A DNA stretch of 64,000 nucleotides, from positions 25,907,232 to 25,971,231 of the forward strand of contig CM070599.1 of assembly GCA_036346395.1 (NCBI GenBank). The letters run 5' to 3'. Below the pieces are notes generated by a model. It saw only the letters and a program-made list of their open reading frames with translations, made no database searches and was not told the origin of the DNA. Positions 9,015 through 20,442 of the stretch are shown here, piece by piece (position 1 is the first letter of the stretch; the number at the start of each line of letters is the position of its first letter). Source of the stretch: Hsuehochloa calcarea (Eukaryota > Streptophyta > Magnoliopsida > Poales > Poaceae). The translations under genes were made by a program, and so were the position numbers.

Positions 9015-11624
9015 GTCCCAAGTAAATGATGTCGAAAATACGAGAAAGAGTTGATTGGTCTACCATACGATAGTTGAGGCAGCTTGATGATGAAGGTCGA
9101 ATTGAACTTATGGCGAGAGTCGGATGTGTGAGCTATTGGGATTGGGAGATGAGGGCACACCAAATATACCTACACAAGCATCGATCGTCGAATGGATGAA
9201 GAAGGCAATGATAATGAGCTTGGTCAAGATGTTGATGGTCTTGCCATTCCTACTAATGATGCCGCAGGGTGAGATCGTCATTTCATATGATAAGAACAAC
9301 CCATCAATGAAGGTTGGGACACATGCCCAACAATGGAAGAGTTCAAGTGGCGGTGCGGACATATGCCATCAAGAAGGAGTTCCATTTAGGAGTAGAGAAG
9401 TCAACTACGAAGAAATATAGGGCTTTTGCAAGTCCGGTGATGAATCGACGGGCCCTTGTCCTTGGAGGATAAATGGGTCGAAACTGGATGGCAGCGCTAC
9501 TGTGGAGGTAAAATATTTTTTTTGTATCACTTAATTCAATCATTCATCTTGTTATGTAATTTAATATTTTTTTTGTTTTTGTAGGTAAACGTGTTAGTTG
9601 ATAAACATGAATGTGTGTCTAGTGAAAGGATGCAGGTTACAACTCCAAGTTGCAAGTGGGTAGCTAGCAGGGCTGTGGATATCCTTAGAGTTGAACCAAA
9701 CATTGGTACCAAGGAACTAAAAACGAGGTTGGAGACAAACCCAATACATAGGTGTATAATTGGATATGACACTGTACAGCGGGGTAAAAAAAAAGCTCTT
9801 GAAGAGATTTATGGGAAATGGTCAGATAGCTTTGAGCTATTGTTTAGGTGGAAGGCCGAGGTGATGAAGCGGAGTCCTGGGAGTGTCGTTGAGATCGATG
9901 TTCTTGAGGTAGATGGTGAGGTATATTTCCACCGTTTTTTCTGTGCCCTGAAACCATGCATTGATGGATTCCTGGAAGGTTGTAGGCCTCATTTGAGCGT
10001 AGATGCTACAGCACTTAATGGGAGGTGGAATGGTCATTTGGCTGCAGCAGTAGCAGTTGATGGTCACAATTGGATGTATCCAGTCGCTTATGGCTTCATA
10101 GCTCAGGAAACAACAGATAACTGGACTTGGTTCATGGAACAATTAAAGAAAGCTATAGGTGATCTTCCAGTCCTTGCTGTTTGTTCGGATGCTTGCAAGG
10201 GCTTGGAGAATGCCGTGAAGAATGTATTCCCCAATGCAGAGCAAAGGGAATGCTTTTATCATATGGTCAGAAACTTCAAGAAGAGATTTAGAGGGTTTGG
10301 CCAGATATATCCTGCTGCAAGGGCTTACACAGAGGAGATTTTCTATGACAATATAGCAAAAATGATAAGTGAATCAGCTGCATCAGTGCAATGGTTACAG
10401 GCCAATCATAAGCTATTATGGTACAGGTGTGGTTTCAATCCAGAAATTAAGTGTGACTATATAACTAGTAACATTGCTGAGACATTTAATAACTGGATTA
10501 GAGACCATAAGGACTTACCGGTTGCTGACCTTGCTGATAAGATCAGAGAAATGATCATGGTACTGTGGAACAAGAGAAGAATTATTGCATACAGGCTACC
10601 TGAAGGCGGGACACTCCCAGCAATTATGGTTCAGCTAAGGGCAAACACTAGAGGTTTGGGACACCTAAAAATTGTACCATGTTCTAACTGGAGTGCAGAG
10701 GTGTGGGACCATAGCAGAGCCGTTTCTGTGAGGCATATTGTCAAGCTAGGCCAAAGAACATGTACTTGTCTTGAATGGCAAGCTGCTGGTAAGCCATGTC
10801 AACATGTACTGGCCTATGCAACCCGCCAAAGGGGAGTGGATCTAGAACAGTTTGTGCATGACTACTACTCTGTGAATAGATTTAGGGCTGCTTATGGTAG
10901 AGAGATTGAGCCAATGACAGATAAAACACAGTGGCCACATGTTGACCTACCATTTGGCGTTGGTGCACCTCTGGCTAAATTATCTGCTGGAAGAATGAGG
11001 AAACTGAGAATCAAGGGATGGGATGAGGGTGGACACAGGAAGAAAGGAAAATCTACCAATGAGGGTGAAGGTGAGAAGAGATGGGATGAGGGTGAAGGTG
11101 ATAACGATACTGTTCCAACAAATGCAAAGGGACAGAAGATCATCAGAGGACCTATGACTTGCAAACGATGCGGAGAAAAAGGTCACAGACAAGCTAGTTC
11201 CAAGTGCCCATACAATGGGACCGCAAAAAAGGGGTAATTGATGATTTTCTTTATCAACTAACTTGAATGAAAATATCAATATTAATTTATTTCATCACTT
11301 GTAGGAAGCGTAGGCAACCTAGGAAGAATGTCACAAAAGAAGGACCGGCGGAACCTAGCACCCCACGGAGGCCAACCAGGGATGAAATCCTACGAGATAG
11401 TCCAGGAAGGGTCACTAGAAGGTAGGGAATATTAACACATTTACTGTACACAATAATTGTTTTATATATACATCTAATTGCCGATCGTATTTATGTGCAG
11501 CAAGCTAGCGATGTTACTTGGAGAGGGCACATCTTCACAAACTGACAACGCTAGCCCCGTGAGGATGGCTACCCCGGTGCCACCAAAAAAGATGACTCCA
11601 AAAAGGAGAAAGCTAAACATTTGA
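9015..11624 (+). CDS. MULE transposase (MuDR-type), copy A
   Basis: Four exons are inferred from GT-AG borders: 9015-9507, 9585-11233, 11305-11421, 11501-11624, the last ending in TGA. The large exon is open. It contains the MULE transposase domain with candidate catalytic acids in LSVDATALNG, VCSDACKG and SNIAETFNNW. A SWIM zinc finger CTCLEWQAAGKPCQH follows, then a basic tail and a CCHC knuckle CKRCGEKGHRQASSKC. The first exon carries the MuDR N-terminal plant domain but is out of frame in this copy at 9067, 9121 and 9181, where copy B reads openly. These breaks are all CAG/CTG-type and may be sequence error. An upstream exon is likely because the frame is open into the acceptor at 9013-9014. 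The protein would cut and paste the element through its terminal repeats. Confidence 0.85.
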
Positions 11625-12097
11625 TGATGGAGCATTTTAGTTGTGATGAGATGTAACCTCATGATTTATTTCATATGACATTGATTTCGTTTGGAACTAC
11701 ATTATGGTCTTCTGAGTGAACTTGTTTATGCTACAAACATGGTTTTATGAGATGAACTCGTTGCTAAATTCTTGCCGTTATGTATTACTTGTAATTGTGT
11801 ATGAATCAATTCTTGTTATATATTACTTGGAGCGTTGTTATATATTACTTGGGCTGTACATATATTACTTATGCGTACATGGCGGCCATTGCCACGGCCC
11901 GACAAGCCAAAGGCGGTGTGGCGAGCCGACCACGGCCGACCGACCATGGATCTGGCCACCCGACCAAGGCACTGCGGCCCGACCGGCCAAAGGCCATAGC
12001 CCGACCCGACCAAGGCGGCCCGGCCAAGGCCAAGGGCCGTGGGAAGCAAGCGACCAAGAATGACTTTTTTTCAAAGCGACACAACAATCTTTGTCAA

Positions 12098-12286
12098 AAC
12101 TTTGAAGGGTAAAGCGGTCACGTTAGGAACAAATACATGTATTTAGATGTTAAAAGAGATTAAAATGGGCCGAAATGTCATTAAAGCTTATTGTAATTGT
12201 TTGGAGTCCTATTTTGGAGAAACAAACGTTAGGAATCCTATTATAGAGAAACCCAACGTTTGGAGTCCTATAATAGCCAATTTCTC
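12098..12286 (-). repeat. MULE right terminal inverted repeat
   Basis: It is the reverse complement of the left repeat, ending TAGCCAATTTCTC immediately before the second target duplication GCAGTTTGG. Confidence 0.85.
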
Positions 12287-13089
12287 GCAGTTTGGTGACC
12301 AAGGAAGCAACTTTCCCGGATCAAGAACCGGCATCACGGGCCCCTGCAAGAGAGCAAGCAATGAACTGGGTCAGATGGTGAAAAAAAAAAGTTCTCTTTT
12401 CCTTCAAAAAAAGAAGAAACTAGTAGCACCACACAAGGTGGGTTTGAACACTAACGTAGTGAAGAAAAAGCTTAAAAATCTCAAGAAAAACTAGAGCTTG
12501 AGCCGATCTTGGTGCCCCCTGCTCCTTATTCCCCGGTCAGCTCCCCCACTGCGTAGTTGAAGTTTGAAAAAAAGAAAATGAAAAAGAAAGAAAGAAAGCG
12601 AAAGGAACATAGAGCGGAAGGTGAGGTGGGGTTTTGCTCTTGTCAATAAATAAATAAAAAGCGGGATAAGCTGGCGCCAATCAGGCGGCCCGGCCTATTC
12701 TCGATTCTTGTTTGTATTGTACCGAGCCGGCTCATAAGCGGTGTGATTACGGTATGGTCTGTCGGGTATTCGTGTTGTGCCGGTTCGGTTCGAGTCCGTT
12801 TGACCCGTCGGGTTAAGTGTGGTCTGTTTAAACTATTTGGTCCGTCAGAATGAAAAAACAAAAAAAACTAAAAAAATTTGAAAAATATATAGAATTTATA
12901 AGTAGACATAAAAATTTAAAAAAATGAGATAATCATATTGAAAATGCAATAAAGAGTTTTATCAATATCCAACTTCTTTGTCTTGTTAAAACCTTCGTGA
13001 AGTAAAAACTCAAAATGAGAAAACCTTTGCAAAAGAGAAAGAGTGCATGCTATAGCTCTATAATTGTACATATATGATACATCCTTGTT
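12287..13089. other. Original upstream region of the kinase, beyond the MULE
   Basis: It begins with the second target duplication GCAGTTTGG and continues the sequence interrupted at 7513. It contains a leader-like purine-rich stretch (12380-12490, 12560-12610) and an AT-rich tail (12840-12960). The kinase promoter probably lay here before the MULE insertion (inference). No gene is seen. Sequence at 12660-12860 with GACCCGTCGGGTTAAG looks like degenerate transposon end sequence. Confidence 0.4.
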
Positions 13090-14570
13090 CTATGTGTCAG
13101 TGTCATTGTCTAAGTACAGATTTTCGAACACCTCCGACAACTCTGAATTTTTCACAAAGTGCTGTATTCGTGAATCAGTTTGTTCTCAGTCCTTCATAGT
13201 TAGAAGGATCTCCACCATCTCACTTGTGAGACTTGTTCTTATCTCCAATATTCTTCCATAAAGACTGAAAGCAGACTCGGGGGATACCGTAGAGACAGGA
13301 ACAGTTAACACATCACGTGCAAGTGTGGATAGCACAGGATATGTTAATTTATGGGCTTGCCACCATTGAAAAATGTCGAAGCCTTCTAAGTTGAAATCCA
13401 CCATATCGCTGTCCAGATAGGTGGATCGTTCTCCGCTCCTTATGGGTCTTGGTTGGGCAGACGTTGGTGTAGAAGAAGAAGATCTGGACTTGGACCTAGA
13501 GGAAGAGACACCGAAGATCGCGCCCCACATATTTGTCTTCCCACTTGAGGTGGGGGCTACTGGAGGTCGTTGCGAGCGGACTCCCTGGTACTTATTTTCA
13601 TACCTTTAGTAAACCTCGTATAACCGAGAACGAACTTCTGCAAAATAGTTAGTGTAATCTAGCCCCGTAACATCACTAAGAAGATCAAGTACAGTACCAA
13701 ATGCATCAATTTTAGCCATAGGATCTAAAAGAAATGCAAATGCATATAGGTAAGGGATTTCTCTCCAATATTTAAGGTATTTAGATTTCATGGAAACAAT
13801 AGCATCACGTAAAACTAAGTCATTTTCATACATTTTCAATTGAGTAGCAATCCGTAAAATAGTATACACAATTATATGAGATATTAGATAGTAGACAGCG
13901 GACAAAGCAATAGCTGTCTCATAATTTTTTTTTCTAAAAACGATAGTATCTTCTTAGCAACGAATAAATATTGCTCAGTTAATAGTATAGTATCGTCAGT
14001 GTTAGGATAGTGTGTTTGAATAAAAACAGAAAATGTACTCTTGTATGGTAAAAGATTCTTAAGCATGAGGTAAGTAGAGTTCCACCTTACCTCCATGTTC
14101 AAACCGAACTTTCTTGGACGTACACCCATCGCCTTGCAGAAGTTCTTATATTGTGCTATTCTTACGTTAGAATTATTCAAGAAAGAAATTACATCGCGAA
14201 AAGCTTTAACATACGTATTCAACCTCTTCAAACCACAGTTGACTATAAGGTTGATAATATGACAAGCGCATCATTGATATAGCAAGAAGGAATCGGCATA
14301 TGTATTCAACACTGGAGTAAGAATGTCCATGGCCCTAGAGTTTGAAGCAGCGTTGTCTAAAGTAATTGTTAATATTTTATCTGTAAGACCAAAGTCTTCC
14401 ACGACTTTGATAATATAGTTCGCAATAATCTCCCCCGTGTGTGCTACAACAATTAAATTCAAAGCTATAATCCTTTTTCGCATTACCCGATCGCCATTAA
14501 CATAATGCGCAACTACACTAAGGTAATCCTCCTTAGCTCGACCACTCCATATGTCTGAGGTCAGGGCCAC
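13090..14570 (-). pseudogene. hAT-family transposase, N-terminally truncated (copy A)
   Basis: On the minus strand it begins MALTSDIWSGRAKEDYLSV, the start of the hAT catalytic region, and includes a CACHIINLIV word, the RNase H-like domain (MEVRWNSTYLML) and the C-terminal dimerisation domain (VPVSTVSPESAFSLYGRIL). An in-frame stop at about 14271, a frameshift near 13920 and a stop near 13606 interrupt it. The N-terminal BED zinc finger is missing: upstream comes a TATA box and then GC-rich repeats. Copy B (58260-59745) carries the same gene. It was a transposase and is now inactive unless the breaks are sequence errors. Confidence 0.8.
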
Positions 14571-14670
14571 CGAAAATGTGCACGTACTAAATAGTTCCTT
14601 TATTTTATTACGATATTCATTATAGTGAGAATGGAGAATGAAGAGGTGCTGAATGAGGGGGGTATGGTGG

Positions 14671-14680
14671 CTATTTATAG
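14671..14680 (-). promoter_or_regulatory. TATA box upstream of the hAT transposase
   Basis: CTATAAATAG on the minus strand lies about 100 bp before the first recognised transposase residues, in a typical core-promoter setting. Conserved in copy B near 59838. Confidence 0.45.
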
Positions 14681-14779
14681 AAAAAATCGAGATTTTTTTT
14701 TGCTATTTTTTAAGACCCCAACGATAAAAAATGGTAAAAAAATGGCTAAAAATCCCCAACTGCCAAATTTTTCAGGGCA

Positions 14780-15480
14780 TGCCGTGCCTAGGCACGGCCC
14801 ATAGGCCCGCACACCACGGCTACCCTCACTGCCGGCCTACCGCGCCCGTGTCTTCTTCTTCTCTTCCTGTCGGTGCCTTGCATTGCCCACGCTCGTCGTC
14901 GTCCCGCTCGCCACCTCCTCGGCTCCTCGCCTCGCCGCCGCCGCCTCACCTCCTTGTCTCCTTGCTCCTTGTCTCCCCGCCCCGCCGCCTCCTCGTCTCC
15001 CCGTCCCGCCGCCTCCGAGGCCTCGCCTCCTCGCTCCTCGTCTCCCGCGCAGCCTCGCTTTGCTCGCCTCCTCGTCTTCCCCCCGCCCTCCTCGTCTCCC
15101 GCCCGTCGCCTCCGAGGCATCGCCGATCGCATCGGCGTCAGGCTCCTCACCTCCTCGTCCGCCCGCCAGTCCCGCGCCGCACAGCTCCGCTCCGGCCTCC
15201 TCCCGCGTCTGGTGCCGGTCGTTCTTCCCTCCGGTCCGTCTTGCCCTCGCGCCCCACTTTTCTTCCTCCACGCCCGGATGGGCGCGCGCCGCCTGGCTCT
15301 CCGGTCACTCGGGCGTGCCGTCGTGCGTGCCGGGCCGGGCGGGCCCATACCGTCTTGAGGTGGCGGCCAGCACGGCCCAGGCTCTCGTGTCGGGCCGGCA
15401 CGACCCATGAATAGTGAGAGCCGTGTTGTGCCTGGGCTAGGCCTACAGTGTCGTGCCTCATGCCGGCCCGGCAGGCCCAA
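14780..15480. repeat. GC-rich CTCCTCGTCTCC-type low-complexity tract
   Basis: This 700-bp tract is made of variants of CTCCTCGTCTCCCGCC. Both strands show long frames rich in Arg, Pro, Ala and Ser, which result from base composition. Its right end has GGCCCAACCCATTTGG-type sequence common at hAT ends in grasses, so it is probably part of the hAT element. I could not define terminal repeats. Copy B: about 59930-60640. Confidence 0.5.
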
Positions 15481-15729
15481 CCCATTTGGTATGCTCTAAG
15501 CTTGAGCTCAGAGCTAGTTAAAAGAAACCAACCCAAATAAAAGAAAAAATTATTTGCAAGAGAACCGGAAAGGGGGGTTGGTTTGGGTGGGAGAACCCTT
15601 CCAATGGGAGGGCGGCAGTGGTGGGATTTAGGGTTTTGAAGGAGCGATGACGAATAGTACAAGGCAGAGGCGGAGGAGAGAGGGGGAGAGAGGAGGAGAG
15701 AGGCGGATAGTACTTTGCGTAGCTAATTT

Positions 15730-16640
15730 AACAACTAGTCATAATACAGCAAAAGTAAATTATCTAGAGACGATGGTTTTGACTACATGTGACAAGGGTG
15801 TGCTATTCTCCTTCCCAGTGTAGGCCATCTGCGGCGTTCACCCTAAAAAAATAAAGTAAACAAGGGTGAGTCCAAAGACTCAGCAAACACATAATACAAC
15901 GATAAACACTGCCACCATATCATCATTTCCGTTGTTAACATTCCATTAGTGCAAAACCTCATTAACCTATATGCTCATTTCATGATCCATGTATGCGAAT
16001 GCACCATCATGCTCATGCTCATATGCATCTCATCAGCTGATACCCGTATCGCGTAGTGTTCACCCGTCGATGACACACTCTTCCTCCATCTTCGTTAGGA
16101 TGGGGTCCTTACATTGTAGGACTTTATTTAGTCCCTAGGATGTAAGACTTTATCTAGAGCACACGGATTAGTCATGTAGCTTTCTCACCGCACGCAGGAA
16201 TAGTTACATGACTTTCTCGCAAATCTAGCTCATGCATTCTTTCCATGATGCAAATGCACATGTCCATTGTCATTATCATGATTTATCATTGTCAACATTA
16301 ATGAGTAGTCTCATTACTCACCTTGTCCCAACATTATTGCCATCAACATATGAACATTATAATGTAAGCATCATCATGTAAGCATTACCATGTCGCACAA
16401 ACATCACATATTTCATAGCATTCATAGGATATCGTTATACCATGCACTTGCCTGTTAACCAAGCGGAGTGGAGTAACGTGCGGATGACGTCGTCCCCGAA
16501 CCTCCACATGTATAATTAGTCGACCGAACTCAAAACAGTGCAACGGTATAGATACCCATACGGATGACATGATCCTACGCGCAAAAGGACACAAACGAAC
16601 CCCTTTCAACGACAACGCCTCACGATCCGGTCCAAAATAT
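15730..16640. mobile_element. Ty3/gypsy LTR-derived fragment (copy A)
   Basis: It shares ordered words (GTCCAAAGACTCAGCAAAC, CATCAGCTGATACCCGTAT, TTCACCCGTCGATGAC) with the solo LTRs at 42476-44672 (same orientation) and 37210-39727 (opposite orientation). Clean TG/CA ends are not visible, so it is a truncated relative. Flanked on the left (15480-15730) by unassigned, partly GAGGAGAG-rich sequence. Confidence 0.5.
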
Positions 16641-16734
16641 TAATAACAAATGGGTTAGGGATCGCGCTGAAAACTAGCAAATAAAAAATTTACTGGCGAA
16701 CCCAAAATTTCTATTCCCCCTCTTTAATTTTCTC

Positions 16735-17775
16735 TCCTTTTTTTTCTTTTTTTTTCTCTTCTTTTTTCCCCTTCCTTCCTAGCTGAAGCCCACCCGGCCT
16801 CCGGCCTTATCTCCTCACCTACCGACTCTCTATCTCTCACTCTCTTCGCCTCTCTATCTCTCACTCTCTCCGCCTCTCTATCTCTCACTCTCGCTCGATC
16901 CCGTCGCCTCAATCTCTTCCCTCTGGCGTTTCCCCTCCGCCGAAGGACGGCGCCGACGCCGCCGATGCCGCTTCCTCGGGCCGCCAAAAATCTCTTTATA
17001 TTTATAGAGTCCTCCATCTCTCCTTTGCCATCTCCATCTCCTCCTCTGCCATCTCCGTCTCACCCTGACCTTGCGCTCCGGCCTCCCCAGAGCTCGCGTA
17101 GCCTACAACCTCCTCCACCTCGTCCCAGTCTCATCGTCGCCGGCCTCCCACGACCTCGTCGCCCCCGGCCTCCTCCACTTCGTCTCCCCGTCCTCCCCAG
17201 GCTCAAATCGCCATGGCCTCCTCCACCTCGCCCCAACCTCGTCGTCGCCAGCCTCCCACGACCTCACTCTCTCTACTCCCCCCTTTTGCTCTGTGATGTG
17301 TTAGTGCTCTGTGAATGGATTGAGTTGATGCTACTGTGATGCGGGTGATGATGTGTTATTTTCAGTGCCCTGTGAATGGATTGAGTTAATGCTACTATGA
17401 TGCTATGGCTATTGTGGGAAATCTAACGAAAAGTTCAATCCAAAATCCATATCGATTCATTCGCGAGGCTCGAGAGGCTCCAGACGAAGTGAAAACCCGT
17501 TTTTGTTTTTTTGCAATAGAAAAAGCTATCACAGACGGTTCTAAACAAGAATCGTTTGTGATAATTACTGTCACAGACGGTTCTTATTCAGAACTGTCTA
17601 TGAAAATAGACTATCACATACGGTTCTATTCACGAGCCGTCTGTGATAGCTTTTTCTGAGCGGTTCAAAAGCGTCTGTGATGACCTCATGTCATCACAAA
17701 CACATAAATTCAGACGGTTCAAACACCGTCTGTGATGATGGTTTAGAACCGTCTGTGATGAGGTTTTGTATAGTG
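16735..17775 (+). mobile_element. CACTA-like element right part, with CTCT microsatellite (copy A)
   Basis: The right end TATAGTG is the reverse complement of CACTATACAAAACC, a CACTA terminus. Inside lie AACCGTCTGTGAT motifs in both orientations (17525-17760), the GTGAATGGATTGAGTT repeats (17310-17400) and the GC-rich CCTCCTCCACCTCGTC tract also seen at 480-700. The left portion (16735-16910) is a CT-rich tract with a 24-bp unit, CGCCTCTCTATCTCTCACTC-like, repeated three times. The left terminus is not found. Copy B counterpart: 61870-62936. Confidence 0.65.
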
Positions 17776-18844
17776 GTGGTTATTCTCTTGAGGAGTAGCA
17801 GGCCGGTTGTTGGAAGAGCCCGAGTAGGGGCTGTTGCTGTTGGAAGTAGCAGACCGGTTGTTGGAAGAGCCCGAGTAGAAATTTATTGTTGTTGGAAGAG
17901 CCCTCATGGGGTCATTGCCATTGAAGTGTCATCACGAGGTGCAAGATGACTGTCCCGGAGGATAGCAGTTGGTCCAGTCCACCTTGAATGGCCACGTGGG
18001 CGGAGGGGGAGAGGAGTCGAAGTTGTCGTCCTTCGATTACGCATCATCCACTGTTGTCGCTGAGCGGAAGAACCGCTTGCTCTCCTAATTCATGTGAAGC
18101 TCCCTGCTGGTGGCTCTGTCAACGTGTGGACCAACCTTACACCTGTTTCTATTCTTCTCTCTCAAGCCGGTGTTAGAGCGATCCCCTACACTACCCGGTT
18201 TCAACCAGATTGAAGCTCTAGCGCGTTGGATGGGAGGTGTTCCCCTTCCCTTAGCGATGATGTGTGTGTTCGACAGAGTTGGTCGGTGTTAGGGTGTGGT
18301 TAGAGTTTGCTAGTTGGTGCCTCTAGCTCTGGTGCTGTTGTTAGGGTATTGCAAGACGTGCACAGTTGCATATTTCCTCCCGCTGGGGGTGTTTCCCCTG
18401 TTGGGGTGTATCGTTTTGTTTTATCATGTTTACTTCTACTTTATAAATGCAAAGGGAGTGCCTCTTCATTTAAAAAAAGAGTAGTGATTACTTTGCGCGT
18501 TGTAAATGCTTGATCTAATAAACCATGAACATGGTTGATCTTGATGGGTAACTGGGCTGGTCTATATATAGGAGACCCTCCCAACCATTGTACGTACTTT
18601 TACTGAGAAGAGTAATGAAGAGAAGAAAGTCCCCCTATATCTCTGTATTCATTTACTTCCTATACATTGTGTATGTGATTCTCCTACGAGGTGATCGATC
18701 GGACTGGACTCGCCAACAACGGTTCCTCAACAAATCTAATCTTCATTCGTAAGCGTAAAAGATTCGGTTTCCTTGGAGTGGAATACTAGCATATGTAGTT
18801 TTTGATTCGCTTGTCCGTTATTCAATGCCTTGTCTTATATGTGT
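17776..18844. other. Right end of the shared duplicated segment (copy A)
   Basis: It contains tandem GTTGTTGGAAGAGCCCGAGT units (about 17800-17900). A stretch ending CTTTATAAATGCAAAGGGAG plus poly-A (18430-18480) resembles a LINE 3' end. A TATA-like CTATATATAGGAGA (18561-18574) lies 100 bp before a CTCCTACGAGG tail and could be an LTR promoter. None is firm. Copy B matches to the window edge, so the true right border of the duplication is unseen. Confidence 0.35.
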
Positions 18845-20377
18845 CTCGGAGCTAGGAAAATTACAATGTACTCGTAACACAGGTGTTTTTACATGATCAG
18901 TTGCATAAGTACACCAAAAAAGCTTTCACTTCACTCTTAGATTATGAACAATTATATCGCAGTCAGGAGCCAGGTGGGGTGCCAGGTATGCACCAGCACC
19001 CCCAAAAATCGAAAGAACAGGGGATCTATTCATCAATCATCAGACATCAGTTCTTCACTAGTTCACTCAGACACTCAGACACTTTTTAGTCTTCAGTGAA
19101 TGGGCTATGCTTCTGCCTAAAAGCCCAGCCCAGTCAGTCCAAGACTCCTGACTCCAGTCCAACCCACAGCCAGTCGAATGCAGAATACACCACTGAGGCA
19201 CTGACCACTCAAAATCGGCAAATCCAATCCTCTCATGTCTCCTCCCGGCACGGCGGCTTCCCAGTCCCCAACCCTAATCTAGTAATCTTTCCCCTGAGTC
19301 CTCCCTAGAGGCCAGATCCCAGTTGGCAGTCCCCAATTCCCAAATGGCCAACGCGCCGTGACGACCAGGGAAGCATGTGGGCGGCTACGCGGGAGCAGGA
19401 GGAGGATGATACACATGAAGCCTTGATCTTGCCGCGGCATGCGGCAGTGGTGTGGGCTGGAGCAGGAGCATGTGGCTGGGCCAAACGGCCGGTACCCGGT
19501 GTTGCATGCTGGTGGCCTGGTGCCTGGTGCCTGGTGATTTGCCGATTTGGGAAGCAGGTGTCTAGTCAACCAGTCTATCCAGCTGAGGTGAGTTGTTTAA
19601 TGCTTTGAGGCAGCTGTGAGTTGCTTTTTGTTAGACTGTTAATTCTTCTGTATGTATGTTGGTTGGACTTTGGAGACTTGAAGAGACAGAGAGTTGGAGT
19701 CCGAGAGTAGTGGAGTACAGACTACAGAGTAGAGTATTGAGTAGTGCACTAGTGGTTGCTTTCTGTTACTTCTTTTTGTATGTTAAATGTGAATGAAAAT
19801 TTGAAAGTTTTGTTATGATATGTCAATGTAGATTGTAGAGACATGAAGAGGAATAGAAACATCATTTATTTTTATTTTTGGATCGAGAAGCGATAAATTT
19901 AAGGACCTCACAATCTTAGTGATCTTTCTATTAAGCTTGTTGAAACAAAAAAAAACAAAAAAACTTGCAAGTTGGTATATTTGCTTCTCAAATTGGTATT
20001 GCTCCTACCGGTGGCGATGGCAAACGTTGAAAAAGTATTTTCCACTATGAATCTTGTGAAGAACAAGTTGAGAAATAGTATGGGTGATCAATTCTTGAAT
20101 GATTGTTTAGTCACATTTATTGAGAGAGAAATTTTCTTGAAGGTTAGTGAAGATGATGTAATGAAATGTTTCCAAGGCATGAAAACGCGTAAAGTAATAT
20201 TATAATTTTCTTTGCATAGTTGCATGTTTTGTAATTTCTCATTTCTATTCATGTAATACCTTATTTGAACTATTTGTATTGTGCTTTTGACAAATTTGGA
20301 ACCTATGTGTTGGATTTATGATATCATAAAACCATTGTACAAGCTATAGAATTGTGAGTGTGAAGTGTGCACCCCCA
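18845..20377. other. Spacer with no recognised gene apart from a transposase fragment
   Basis: Unique in the window because copy B is cut at 64000. 18845-19620 has no recognisable coding family; 19620-19960 is AT-rich. The hAT fragment at 19970-20205 is listed separately. Confidence 0.4.
19970..20205 (+). pseudogene. hAT C-terminal dimerisation fragment (TTF-type transposase)
   Basis: A 77-codon frame reads VAMANVEKVFSTMNLVKNKL and ends near the family's natural C-terminus, with FIEREIFLKVSEDD in between. This is the conserved end of the zinc-finger MYM/TTF-type hAT transposases common in grasses. No start or catalytic core is found upstream, so it is a remnant. It is a different hAT lineage from the one at 13090-14570. 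Confidence 0.7.
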
Positions 20378-20442
20378 CACTACTACAAAACAGGTTATAC
20401 TGGACGCCTCATCACAGACGGTTTCTGGAAACCGTCAGTGCT
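20378..20442 (+). mobile_element. CACTA left end, split by an LTR retrotransposon
   Basis: It starts CACTACTACAAAACAGG and has ATCACAGACGGTTT within 40 bp. The sequence resumes at 31427 after the retrotransposon; GTGCT at 20438-20442 and 31422-31426 is the retrotransposon target duplication. Confidence 0.8.

Larger units (their letters stand above)
7514..12286 (+). mobile_element. Mutator-like element (MULE), copy A, 4773 bp
   Basis: Long terminal inverted repeats begin GAGAAATTGGCTATTATAGG at both ends, near-perfect over the outer 110 bp and recognisable for about 190 bp. A perfect 9-bp target duplication GCAGTTTGG (7505-7513 and 12287-12295) flanks it, as expected for Mutator. It holds a transposase gene (9015-11624), a captured 2-oxoglutarate dehydrogenase fragment in antisense (8264-8580), a GC-rich 5' segment and a GC-rich 3' segment (11880-12060) with repeated CGACCAAGGC/GGCCAAGG words. 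Stretches 8681-9014 and 11640-11870 are AT-rich with no gene seen. The same element with the same left target site is in copy B, so insertion preceded the duplication. Confidence 0.93.
4550..18844 (+). repeat. Inner, near-identical part of large direct duplication, copy A
   Basis: It matches 49800-64000 in the same orientation with an offset of about 45.25 kb at the kinase, shrinking to about 45.15 kb at the right because of small indels in B. It contains the kinase, MULE, hAT, LTR fragment and CACTA end. The right border lies outside the window in copy B. Confidence 0.95.

Noticed and set aside
14731..15662. Long open frames on both strands rich in Arg, Pro, Ser and Ala
   Set aside because: They follow the CTCCTCGTCTCC repeat composition in every frame, with no domain and no conservation between copies A and B.
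18430..18480. LINE 3' end with poly-A tail
   Set aside because: The 3' end style fits, but there is no endonuclease or reverse transcriptase upstream and no target duplication could be defined, so it is only mentioned within the spacer.
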